Source: Oreohelix idahoensis
Lineage: Eukaryota; Mollusca; Gastropoda; Stylommatophora; Oreohelicidae
NCBI GenBank assembly: GCA_024509875.1
Contig: JAMPIV010022919.1
Span: 62,001 to 126,000, forward strand
Length of the DNA: 64,000 bases
Direction: 5' to 3'
Under the pieces are notes generated by a model that was given only the letters and a program-made list of their open reading frames with translations, was not told where the DNA came from and did no database searches. A program made the position numbers and the translations under genes. This document shows, piece by piece, positions 11,803-20,633 of the stretch (position 1 is its first letter; every line of letters starts with the position of its first letter).

Positions 11803-12001
11803 GATTCTTTTTTTAAAAAATTAGATGTGGGTGACCAATTCTCCTCCTCGCTGCCTTTGGCGTCCCTAACTCATAAGCAGAGTCTGACACCCATGTACAG
11901 CTGGGAAGACTGGCGTGTGATGTTACCAGGTTTCAATCCCAGAACTCGGTAGCTCTGCTACCAGAGGAAAATGCTCTAACCGCTTAGCCATTCGGACTCC
12001 A
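11803..12001 (-). mobile_element. tRNA-derived SINE
   Basis: On the minus strand the head reads like a tRNA with an A box (TGGCTAAGCGGTTAG) and a B-box-like GGGATTGAAACC at tRNA spacing. The body then continues and ends in an A/T-rich tail at about 11803-11827. The body contains a core (11828-11870 on the plus strand) that also occurs in the SINEs near 62.0 and 62.4 kb. It continues past the tRNA part, so this is a SINE and not a tRNA gene. Confidence 0.7.
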
Positions 12002-12513
12002 TAGTATAAGCATCACTTCAACGTGCAAGCATCATCACTGTAAAAAAACAGCTATTCTTTCTCTCTCATTCTCTCTCGCTTTCACACTCCTTCACTGAAT
12101 TCTCCAAAAGCCCAGCTCACACATCTGGCTTCTTCAAAACCTTGAGTACACCTGCCCCTGCAGCTGGCTTTCGCACCGAAGGCTCCCAAACACATCTGAC
12201 TTGCTCACTGTCTGGTTCTTATCATCAATATGGGGAGACATAATTACCAAGGATCAACTAACGCCCACTTGCTAATCTGGAAAGTTCATATTTGTGAATC
12301 TTATGTTGTGTAGTAAATTATACTCAGATAAGTAAAGATTCACAAAATAAATATTGTATAGCAGGACTTGGGCTTAATAAAATAACCAAATAAATAATTA
12401 TATAAAAATTAAATAAAAATACAAAAGCAATAACATTTCCAAAATTAACAGCAGAACTAGTCAAGAAAATAAATACAGAAGGACGAACACAGAGATCAAA
12501 CTAAATAACTTAC
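12002..12513. other. Intron sequence of the SNX16-like gene, nothing else seen
   Basis: Low-complexity CT-rich stretch near 12050-12100 and AT-rich sequence up to the splice donor at 12508-12513 (minus). No further exon of the PX gene was found here. Confidence 0.35.
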
Positions 12514-12662
12514 CTGTTGCATATGTCCCCGTGGCCTGTGACATTGTCTACATAAGTTTGCAAGCCCTGTTGTCTCTCCTCAAGAAAATCTAAATCAAAG
12601 TTGCTTCTAAACCAGCGCTTTGGTGGCAGAAAAAAACGGAAACTGGGAAACAGCAGTTTCAG
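12514..12662 (-). CDS. SNX16: SNX16-like gene, second PX-domain exon
   Basis: A 149-bp exon with acceptor CTCTTGTCAG and donor CAG/GTAAGT on the minus strand. It continues in phase from the exon at 15498-15587. It encodes the second half of a phosphoinositide-binding PX domain: LPPKRWF (the Pro-rich loop), then DFLEERQQGLQTYVDN, the helix that closes the domain. LNDQ-LKLLFP across the exon junction, LPPKRWF and FLEERQ-GLQ are close to vertebrate sorting nexin 16, an endosomal protein that binds PI3P and has a coiled coil after the PX domain. The exon ends with two bases of a split codon. The next exon was not found in the window. Confidence 0.85.
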
Positions 12663-12899
12663 CTGACAAGAGAGGTTAAAAATTTTTTTATTAAATATGC
12701 ATTTTGGTTTATATAACAGGTTAAAAGGTAGGAAAAAAAGGGGGGAAAATCTATATATCACTATATCGTTATTATAAGTAAAATATTTTAAGACCATAAA
12801 TGAAATTGACCGAAATATTTTTAATTTTTATACTTATTACGAAATGGTTTAACACTATATTTTTTTCCTTCTTTCTATGTGTAACAGACAGAGAGAAAA

Positions 12900-13075
12900 G
12901 AGGTAGTGATAAATAATAAGTAGTGTGTGGGAAAGAAAGTGATATGTCAAAAACAGTGCGTGAGAAAGTGATAGATAAATAATGTGTGCCTGAGAAAGAA
13001 AATGATAGATACAAAATAGTCCATGACAAAGAATGTGACAGATCAAAAATAGTGCATGAGAAAAAAACAAAAAAC
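12900..13075 (+). repeat. Imperfect ~35-bp minisatellite
   Basis: Four or five diverged units of a GTGCATGAGAAAGAAAGTGA-like motif followed by TAGATCAAAAATA, spaced about 33-37 bp. It lies in the intron between the two PX exons. Confidence 0.6.
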
Positions 13076-13163
13076 AGAAGATTAAAAATGCAATGTTTTA
13101 TGTCACTGTCACGTGAACGCTGTGTTTATACCAGCAAAATTACGGAGATAACTTTTAGCAAAA

Positions 13164-13164
<1 letters not shown>

Positions 13165-13195
<31 letters not shown>

Positions 13196-13196
13196 C
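13165..13196 (+). repeat. (GT)n microsatellite
   Basis: A run of about 14 GT units inside the intron of the SNX16-like gene. Confidence 0.9.
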
Positions 13197-13659
13197 ATCA
13201 CAGAAAGAAAAGGAAAATGAAAGAAAAGAGACAGCCATGAAAAAATTCATGTATCTACATTACAGGCCTCCAACCCTTTATCTGAAACCCTTGGGGTCAG
13301 AAGTGTTTAGGGATTATTTGGATTTCAGAACGTCAGAATAGCAAATTTACCATATATTATGATAGCACCTTATTGTGGTCTATGGCAGCACCCTGGTAAG
13401 CTTTCAGTGCACTGAGAAATATATGGAAATCAACAGAAATCAAAACCAACCAAAAAACAAATCAGAAACTTCAACTCAAATGTCAAGACAGTCCTTTTGA
13501 AAGGCTGTGAAACATGGACAATATTTAAAAAATGACAACTTAGAAGGTACAGACTTTTATAAATGGGTGCTTGTGTAGAAATGCGAGACTGAATAGGTAT
13601 CATCAGATCACCAATGTGGAACTGATGATACGAACCAGACAGGTACCATTCGAATAAAA

Positions 13660-15216
13660 CCTGAGTAGAGGACTCTGGCGTTAAATTGGACACACTAACA
13701 AACCCTGCTGATAGCATTACAAAGCAATCTTTGTTCTGAAGACTTGAGTAGAGGACTTTGACTTGAATTGGACACACTAACAAACCCTGCTGATAGCATT
13801 ACAAAGCAATCTTTGTTCTGAAGACCTGAGTAGAGGACTTTGGCTTGAATTGGACACACTAACAAACCCTGCTGATAGCATTACAAAGCAATCTTTGTTC
13901 TGAAGACCTGAGTAGAAGACTTTGGCTTGAATTGGACACACTAACAAACCCTGCTGATAGCATTACAAAGCAATCTTTGTTCTGAAGACCTGAGTTGAGG
14001 ACTTTGGCTTGAATTGGACACACTAACAAACCCTGCTGATAGCATTACAAAGCAATCTTTGTTCTGAAGACCTGAGTAGAAGACTTTGGCTTGAATTGGA
14101 CACACTAACAAACCCTGCTGATAGCATTACAAAGCAATCTTTGTTCTAAAGACCTGAGTAGAGGACTTTGGCTTGAATTGGACACACTAACAAACCCTGC
14201 TGATAGCATTACAAAGCAATCTTTGTTTTGAAGACCTGAGTAGAGGACTTTGGCTTGAATTGGACACACTAACAAACCCTGCTGATAGCATTACAAAGCA
14301 AATTTTGTTCTGAAGACCTGAGTAGAGGACTTTGGCTTGAATTGGACACACTAACAAACCCTGGTTATAGCATTACAAAGCAATCTTTGTTCTGAAGACC
14401 TGAGTAGAGGACTTTGGCTTGAATTGGACACACTAACAAACCCTGCTGATAGCATTACAAAGCAATCTTTGTTCTGAAGATCTGAGTAGAGGACTTTGGC
14501 TAGAATTGGACACACTAACAAACCCTGCTGATAGCATTACAAAGCAATCTTTGTTTTGAAGTCCTGAGTAGAGGACTTTGGCTTGAATTGGACACACTAA
14601 CAAACCCTGCTGATAGCATTACAAAGCAATCTTTGTTCTGAAGACCTGAGTAAAAGACTTTGGCTTGAATTGGACACACTAACAAACCCTGCTGATAGCA
14701 TTACAAAGCAATCTTTGTTCTGAAGACCTGAGTAGAGGACTTTGGCTTGAATTGGACACACTAACAAACCCTGCTGATAGCATTACAAAGCAATCTTTGT
14801 TCTAAAGACCTGAGTAGAGGACTTTGGCTTGAATTGGACACACTAACAAACCCTGCTGATAGCATTACAAAGCAATCTTTGTTTTGAAGTCTTGAGTAGA
14901 GGACTTTGGCTTGAATTGGACACACTAACAAACCCTGCTGATAGCATTACAAAGCAATCTTTGTTCTGAAGACCTGAGTAAAAGACTTTGGCTTGAATTG
15001 GACACACTAACAAACCCTGCTGATAGCATTACAAAGCAATCTTTGTTCTGAAGACCTGAGTAGAGGACTTTGGCTTGAATTGGACACACTAACAAACTCT
15101 GCTGATAGCATTACAAAGCAATCTTTGTTCTGAAGACCTGAGTAGAGGACTTTGGCTTGAATTGGACACACTAACAAACCCTGCTGATAGCATTACAAGG
15201 CAATCTTTGTTCTGAA
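13660..15216 (+). repeat. 82-bp minisatellite, about 19 tandem copies
   Basis: Units start at 13660, about 13741, 13823, 13905 and so on every 82 bp to 15135, each close to GACCTGAGTAGAGGACTTTG plus 62 more bases. Copies differ by one to a few bases; the first unit and the one at 14315 differ most. The last unit runs without a break into a LINE coding fragment. Within the unit the codons for LDTLTNPADSITKQSLF are the LINE residues that precede that fragment. The array therefore grew from a LINE insertion. It occupies most of the intron between the two PX exons. Confidence 0.95.
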
Positions 15217-15383
15217 ATCCCCTGGGTAAGAGCAGAAGAGGGAGACTGAAAAATACATGGAAATGGGGAATGGAGACAAGCAAGAAAGGGATAAAGAAAA
15301 CATGGAAAGACCTTGAACAGATGGCACAGAACAGGAAGGTTTGGCATGTACAGGCTGAAGGCCTATGCTCCTTAGGCAGCTAA
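15217..15383 (+). pseudogene. LINE C-terminal fragment at the end of the minisatellite
   Basis: The plus strand encodes NPLGKSRRGRLKNTWK, then KKTWKDLEQMAQNRKVWHV and GLCSLGS before TAA 15381-15383. This C-terminal tail (GKRxRGRPxxTWRR, then LERMAQDR, then GLCSLGS) is known from LINE polyproteins. An in-frame TGA precedes the Asn codon. The same family left fragments at 23930-24218 (minus) and 56734-56928 (plus). Confidence 0.7.
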
Positions 15384-15497
15384 AGGGTAATGATAATGAA
15401 ATAATATTTATTTTACACAATTTAAATAATCTTGTTTCACTTTTTAAATTACCGGGCTAGAGGGACATGCCCAATAAAGATATAAATCAAATAATAC

Positions 15498-15587
15498 CTG
15501 ATCATTGAGATGAACAAAGTCTGAATACCGTCGAAAAATAAACCAACCCACATCATCATCTTCAACCATTACATGAATCTTGAACAC
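15498..15587 (-). CDS. SNX16: SNX16-like gene, first visible PX-domain exon
   Basis: A 90-bp exon (30 codons, phase 0 at both ends) with acceptor GGTGCTTCACAG and donor CAG/GTATTA on the minus strand. It encodes VFKIHVMVEDDDVGWFIF and then RRYSDFVHLNDQ. RRYSDF is the PX signature whose first Arg contacts the 3-phosphate of PI3P. Joined to 12514-12662 it gives an unbroken PX domain most like sorting nexin 16. The preceding intron is interrupted by LTR element A, whose LTR edge lies only 41 nt from this exon. The N-terminal exons are not seen in the window. Confidence 0.85.
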
Positions 15588-16608
15588 CTGTGAAGCACCA
15601 AAATATGTGAAATCAACTGACAGACTATTGTAACGAGATGGTATTATAGTGGTTGTTGTCTTGATGACAGTTGATGATAGTTCTACAAAGAATAATGAAC
15701 TCCACGATATACCCCAGTCTCAGAAATGAGCACTGGTGAATAATAGCACAAAGGATAGTCAGACAGTAAAGACCCCTGGTTCCGGTGGTAATAAGAAGAT
15801 CAAGAGCCTAGAGTGTCTTCTCGTAATAACTATCTTATGCTTTAAATAACAATGAAATTCAAATTGAACTCAATAGTAACTTTATGAAATTAACAAAATT
15901 CAAGTTACAATTAAAATCAATTTATTTATAATGATTATCTTATCTTCTGTTCTTGAAATAGATAGAAATGCTATATGAATAGGAATTTTATATTTACACA
16001 ATATCCAGAGAAATCACAGTGATATTATTTTACTTTACTGAATTACAGTGTCTCTGCTTTTCTGACAAAAAACGTTAACCAGTCTTTTTCTTCATATGAC
16101 TTGACTCTTCACATATAAATTGATCGAATGTTCATCTGTTTCTGCACTTAACTGAGTGCTCCTTAAATGATGGTTGACAATGTTGGTGAGCTCCACACGA
16201 CTGTATAGACTCGGCTGATCTTCCCATGTAGTAGGGATACCAGCACAACCAGGTAGACCAGCGGTAGTGCTCCGTGTCGCTATGCAGGATAACACTTGGG
16301 TTCTCACTTCTGGCTTATGTCTATGTACGACCGAAACCCTCTGGTCTTTTTCAGAAATACTAACAGGACTACTTCTGGCAAAGGCAGGCCAGCACAAATA
16401 CTCAGTGGTGAAGGAATACGTGCCTAGCTCTCTCCTTTTGTCCTCTGCGTTCTTTCAGTTCGTGTGTTTCCCTTCACTGTGTTGTTGTTGTTGTTTTCTT
16501 CTACTATGTTGCTGTGATACCCTGTTCAACCTGAAGTTTGGTTATAATTGGGGTATATAGGGTGTTATCGTCTTCACTGGTATCTCGTTCGTAGTCCTGG
16601 AGGTGACT

Positions 16609-16624
16609 GGTCCTGAAAAGGACC
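16609..16624 (-). promoter_or_regulatory. Histone-type 3' stem-loop in the 3' UTR of the ORF1-only element
   Basis: The minus strand reads GGTCCTTTTCAGGACC: a 6-bp stem, a TTTC loop and the closing stem. It fits the metazoan histone mRNA stem-loop consensus GGYYYUUHUHARRRCC at every position. It lies about 170 nt after the ORF1 stop. No clear purine-rich downstream element (U7 site) follows. Confidence 0.5.
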
Positions 16625-16795
16625 ACTTGCTGGCTGTCTGGATTCCTCTTTGTCCGTTTGTGGTGCCGTGTCGCTCTCATGGTGTTTTTTATGTCCTGCC
16701 TCAACTATCTGGCTCGTTTAGTTTTGTGTGTTTCTACGCTACTAGTTTCTGTTGTTTTTGTCTTCTTGCTCTCCTGTATCTGTGACAGTGCTTTT

Positions 16796-18850
16796 TCAAT
16801 TATCGTTGGTAGTAGCTGTTCTAGCGTTTCTGGCTGCTAATGCTCTTTCTTGATTGAGTAACATTTGCTGTACGATGTCGATTTTCATTTTGTCTTTCGT
16901 TTCTTTGTTTTGTTCTATAGTTTTTGTAAGGATATCCTCAACGATCCTTCTCTCTGATTCAATCCTTTTGAGTATTTGTTCGTTCTCTGCCTTTAGCTCT
17001 GTGAGTTTGGCGATGTCAACTTCTATCTCGTGTTTGATGGTTGTTTCAATTCTTTTGAGTATTTGTTCGTTCTCTGCCTTTAGCTCTGTGAGTTTGGCGA
17101 TGTCAACTTCTATCTCGTGTTTGATGGATTTTGTTTCCTGTAGCATTGCCTGGGCGCTCTGTAACATTTCTCTGGCGCTCTGCATATCTATTATGTCTTC
17201 ACCGCTGTCCTTGTCGTCTACGGGATCCTGCTTGTTTCTGCTTTCGTTCTGCTGTTTCCTTTTCATTTCGTTGATTTCAGCGGTCAGCTTGTGTAGCTGT
17301 CTTCTGTCAATCGTGCGCTGTTTTTCTGTAGCATCCGCATTCACTCTGTGTTTGGCCTCTTTGAAGGGTATGTTTTTAGACACGGCCTCCTTCAAGATGC
17401 TCTTAGTTTCCTGGAACACAGGGCATCCTCTGTACCTTGCCCCGTGGTTTCCGTGGCAGTTTGCACAGATACGGTTTTCGTTAGTTTCTTTGTAGTTGCG
17501 GTCCTCCTTTGCCCTGGGGCAGTCGCCATATTGGTGACTACCCGCACAATACCGGCAAACTGCATCTCTCCTGCACGTCTTTTTTGTGTGCGAGAACTGC
17601 TGGCAGTTGGAGCACTGCATCACCGGAGGGATATAGGCTTCTGTCTTTTTGGTTGTGGTTTCGAGCGTCAGTCTCTCGGGTCTTGTCGATACTTCTACCG
17701 TGACTATCATCAGATTGGTATCTTTCTTGGCCCAGGTTTTTAGCCTTTCGACCTGCGTGATTTTAAGATTTGTGTTTTCAGCTTGAAGGCGTCTGTGGAC
17801 CTCGCCTTCGGAACATCTGGTATCCACCCCTCTGATGACCAACTTCTTTGTTGTCTTGTACTTTTCCACCACCACTTTTATTTGGTGGGGCAACTGGATT
17901 TCCTTTGGACCGGATTCCAGTTCGATCATCAGCGAGGTTGTTTTGTCTGTGTTGTTGAGAGAAAGCACTACTCCCTTTTCGTGCCTCCCTACTTTGGCGA
18001 TACCTCTCCGTCCAGTTATCACCTCGAGGATGTTGATCACTTTGTTGTCGGGTAGGGCCCTGAGTGAGACCTCACTTCCTGACGTCTGGGTGATCTTAAC
18101 AATCCTCTCCTGTATCGTTTCTGAGTTGCTTGTATTTTTAGTGTTTGGTCTTTGTTTCCTTCTACAGGCTTGGTTCGAATCTTGTTCTTGGTTATTCGGT
18201 GTGATATCTTGCGTCTGAGCCTTTGAGTTGTCTGCTGTTTTTTCCTCAGGATCAGGAATGGTAGCTTGCTTCTCAGTGGGTTCGATGTCCAGCACGTCTG
18301 GAGCTACTTCTACTGTTGCTTCTTGAAGAGCGAGCCTAAGGGACTCGTCTCCGTCTTCAAGTCTTCGAAGTGCATCTAAAATGGTCTCTGCGACATCTTC
18401 CTCTTGTACCTGTCTGTGTTGAGGATCTGCCTCTATCACTTCCTTCATAGTGCTTGCAGGTGGGTCGGCTGTCATCTCGGCATCGTGCGGCTTCTCTGTC
18501 ATAGACCGGGTTACTGCTGACGAGTCGGGTGGGTGCAGCCTGGATAGAAGCGCTTGTTTTCTTTTCTCCAGCTGTCGTAACGCTCTACATATTTCTTTAT
18601 GTTCTGGGTCTTCTTTATCTAGGCAAGGGGTCGGGCCACTCTGACTCTCAGTTGGGTCGACGCATGTCACAGCTAACTCAGTCGTGTCCGGAGTTATAGA
18701 AGGGCCGGTCCCGGCACGAGTACTTGGGGCAGTCTTGCTCTCTGGCTGTTTGTCATTGTTGATTGTGATATTGCGATTACACTGGCTGTTCTGCGCTGGT
18801 GGGCTGGTGTAGACCTTTCTCTTTTTAGCGTGTGGCCTATGTCTGAGCAT
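16796..18850 (-). CDS. LINE ORF1 protein with RRM-like fold and three CCHC knuckles
   Basis: An intact 684-codon frame from ATG 18850. The order is: a basic, Thr/Pro-rich N-terminus; an RRM-like segment at about residues 335-400 (KKLVIRGVDTRCSEGE); then three zinc knuckles, CSNCQQFSHTKKTC (413-426), CRYCAGSHQYGDC (432-444) and CANCHGNHGARYRGC (462-476). The segment KEAVSKNIPFKEAKHRV follows, typical of jockey/I/R1-type ORF1. A long coiled coil at about 515-670 contains an exact 29-residue tandem duplication. Such proteins bind LINE RNA as chaperones and form RNPs. Many antisense open frames overlap it; none shows a domain. Confidence 0.9.
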   Translation of the reverse strand: MLRHRPHAKKRKVYTSPPAQNSQCNRNITINNDKQPESKTAPSTRAGTGPSITPDTTELAVTCVDPTESQSGPTPCLDKEDPEHKEICRALRQLEKRKQALLSRLHPPDSSAVTRSMTEKPHDAEMTADPPASTMKEVIEADPQHRQVQEEDVAETILDALRRLEDGDESLRLALQEATVEVAPDVLDIEPTEKQATIPDPEEKTADNSKAQTQDITPNNQEQDSNQACRRKQRPNTKNTSNSETIQERIVKITQTSGSEVSLRALPDNKVINILEVITGRRGIAKVGRHEKGVVLSLNNTDKTTSLMIELESGPKEIQLPHQIKVVVEKYKTTKKLVIRGVDTRCSEGEVHRRLQAENTNLKITQVERLKTWAKKDTNLMIVTVEVSTRPERLTLETTTKKTEAYIPPVMQCSNCQQFSHTKKTCRRDAVCRYCAGSHQYGDCPRAKEDRNYKETNENRICANCHGNHGARYRGCPVFQETKSILKEAVSKNIPFKEAKHRVNADATEKQRTIDRRQLHKLTAEINEMKRKQQNESRNKQDPVDDKDSGEDIIDMQSAREMLQSAQAMLQETKSIKHEIEVDIAKLTELKAENEQILKRIETTIKHEIEVDIAKLTELKAENEQILKRIESERRIVEDILTKTIEQNKETKDKMKIDIVQQMLLNQERALAARNARTATTNDN
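16962..17135 (-). repeat. 87-bp in-frame tandem duplication in ORF1
   Basis: TTTTGAGTATTTGTTCG recurs 87 bp apart (around 16970 and 17057), giving two near-identical 29-residue blocks (IKHEIEVDIAKLTELKAENE and so on) in the coiled coil. The frame is kept. Confidence 0.9.
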
Positions 18851-18884
18851 TTTGACGATAACGCGATCTTATCTCGAGTAGTGG

Positions 18885-18900
18885 CGTCCTGAAAAGGACG
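18885..18900 (-). promoter_or_regulatory. Second stem-loop in the leader of the ORF1-only element
   Basis: The minus strand reads CGTCCTTTTCAGGACG, a perfect 6-bp stem with the same TTTC loop as the 3' UTR hairpin at 16609-16624. Its outer base pair is C-G instead of the G-C of the histone consensus. It lies about 35 nt upstream of the ORF1 ATG. Confidence 0.5.
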
Positions 18901-19635
18901 TTGGTGTCTTGTGTGGTTGTTGTTGGTTATTTCACTTCCAACTACCTGCGTATTTATGCGCTTGGTCAGCCATCTTGCGTGAATCCGTGACTTTGCGCTG
19001 ATTGGCTATTCCTTCAAGCAACTTCAGTCGAAAATATTTCTCGTATTTCACTTCGGGTAGGTGATCTGTGTTAGTTTCTAAACAGATACTTTAGTCGTTC
19101 TCATTACTTACAAAAGCTATTGCCTCTTGAGATATCTCGTTTTAATTGGACAACATGTGGCTTTCCTTCCATATCAATCTTTCCGAGATCCGTCTGTCCT
19201 TCCTTTTTCTATGAATTTTTAAACCGCACTTTTCATCATTTTCCGAACTGTTTGACCCACTTGGGTGATCATATCCCCATAATTATAAAAGACATTGTCT
19301 TCCTGGCTATATCCACACCTGGGTCTACTCTCCCTCTATGACTCAGTGAAGTAGAATTTCCATCGGTCAGCCCGTTGATTTTAAATGAATTTATTACTGC
19401 GTGGTCCGAACACAGATTTCCTCCCTACCCGATTTTTATGACTAGACGATCTCCGTGTAGCAACTCTCGTTTCCTTGGTCGAGCTAATTAGCATTACACA
19501 TGTTTCGCCGGTGTTTACTTAGTTTTGATTACCTAGATATCGAATCCCAATCGCATTATGCGACATAGTCGCCCCGTTTTCTAACCGAGAGATATCTCGA
19601 GCTTAAATTTGGGAACGATATCGTTGTAATCATGC

Positions 19636-20631
19636 CTATTGGCGGTTAGTTTTCTTCTGTCTATCTTGAATCTGATCAGTGGGATGCCTACAAAAGGAAT
19701 ATGCTCCCAACTTCTGGTTTCTTTGATAGCGATTTATCTTTTCTATTTCTCTTTTGCCCGTTCGATTGATCATCCAGGCTCTTATGGTTGGGTCCTCAAC
19801 AGATGATTTACTATTTGCTCTATAGCATGATGAACTAGGGTCTGTGTTATTCATTTGAAAGTTACAGCCCTGTTTTGCATAAGATTTGATTGCAGGTTTC
19901 CCTTGCAATTTCCTGGACATTCGATTTTGGCAAAAGGATTGTTTCCTTGAATCCAGCTCCTGGTGTTCAGCATGTATTTTAGACTGTCTGGGATATTTCT
20001 TCTCCCCTCTCGTGCCAATACCGAGAATACCCATGGTCGATGGTTTTCCAGTAGATCTGTTGTGATACCGCTTACGTTGATTCACTGGATCTACCTTGGG
20101 GCACTCTGGGCAGGAATTTACAAACCAGTTAATGTCCTCAGTAATACCTGGCCAGTAGTAATGGGTGGCTATCCTTTGTTTTGTGGCACCATTACCCAGG
20201 TGTTCACTCAAAGAAGCAATATGCCCCCATTCTATAACCTTGTTTCTATAGGTGGATGGTACAACAATCTGCCCATGGCCGTTTGGCCCTCTGCCAGCTT
20301 TCCTGTGCAAGAGTCCATGTTCCATATAGAAATCCCCTTTTCTGGGAGGGTTATGTGTTTTTGGCAATTTGCCAAAGCAAGGCTTCAATGTACTATCTTG
20401 GGCTTGAGCCTTCTTCATCTCAGTTGAATGAATTTTTAAATGAGTGTTCCCCTCTTTATTCTGGGAGCCTGACCTGGTCCGGGTGTCTTCCGCAACCTCA
20501 GGTTTTATAGGGTTTCCCAGAAAAACATATCTACGTCCCAACATCAGGGGATAGAAGGGATCATCTAGTACTGCTGCATTTATTTCCCCTTCCACATAGC
20601 GACAACTGACTTGAATCTTCGCTATGGGCAA
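19636..20631 (-). pseudogene. Protease C-terminus and integrase zinc-binding domain of element A
   Basis: Continues the protease after a one-base shift at the gag frame end: LPIAKIQV, then FYPLMLGRRYVFLG. Next comes the integrase HHCC zinc-binding region (GH-x6-H ... CPEC). The first His pair lies near residue 145. After about residue 190 no D,D,E catalytic core can be read in this or other frames, and the reading ends 70 bp before the 3' LTR. Integrase directly follows protease with no RT between. The catalytic core, RT and RNase H are all missing. Confidence 0.65.
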
Positions 20632-20633
20632 AG

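Larger units (their letters stand above)
16479..18930 (-). mobile_element. ORF1-only LINE-derived element (HAL1-like)
   Basis: A 2452-bp insertion in the 3' LTR of element A, exactly delimited by comparison with the other LTR. It is flanked by the duplication TTCACT (16473-16478 and 18931-18936). On the minus strand it has a leader of about 80 bp, one 684-codon ORF1, a 315-bp 3' untranslated part and a CAA-repeat tail (ACAACAACAACAAC). No endonuclease or RT is present anywhere in it. This is the layout of mammalian HAL1 elements (half-LINEs), which depend on RT made by another element. Confidence 0.85.
15629..19565 (-). repeat. 3' LTR of element A, split by an insertion
   Basis: Matches the 5' LTR base for base except for about ten differences and the 2452-bp insertion at 16479-18930. 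A 101-codon open frame (16092-16397) is found at the same place in the 5' LTR (22842-23147) with one residue changed. I see no domain in it and regard it as chance. The minus-strand sequence before this LTR (AAACGGGGCGACTA, ending 19566) is the likely polypurine tract. Confidence 0.9.

Noticed and set aside
11930..12001. tRNA gene on the minus strand
   Set aside because: A and B boxes are present but no clean cloverleaf end; the sequence continues as a SINE body.
13660..15216. Regular repeats that could suggest a CRISPR array
   Set aside because: Units are contiguous with no spacers, in animal DNA, and derive from a LINE.
16092..16397. 101-codon frame in the LTR of element A, also at 22842-23147
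   Set aside because: Its conservation only reflects LTR duplication; no domain, and it lies inside the LTR.
16854..18644. Long plus-strand open frames (up to 213 codons)
   Set aside because: Antisense to the ORF1 gene; Ser/Leu/Cys-rich mirror of its Lys/Glu/Arg codons.
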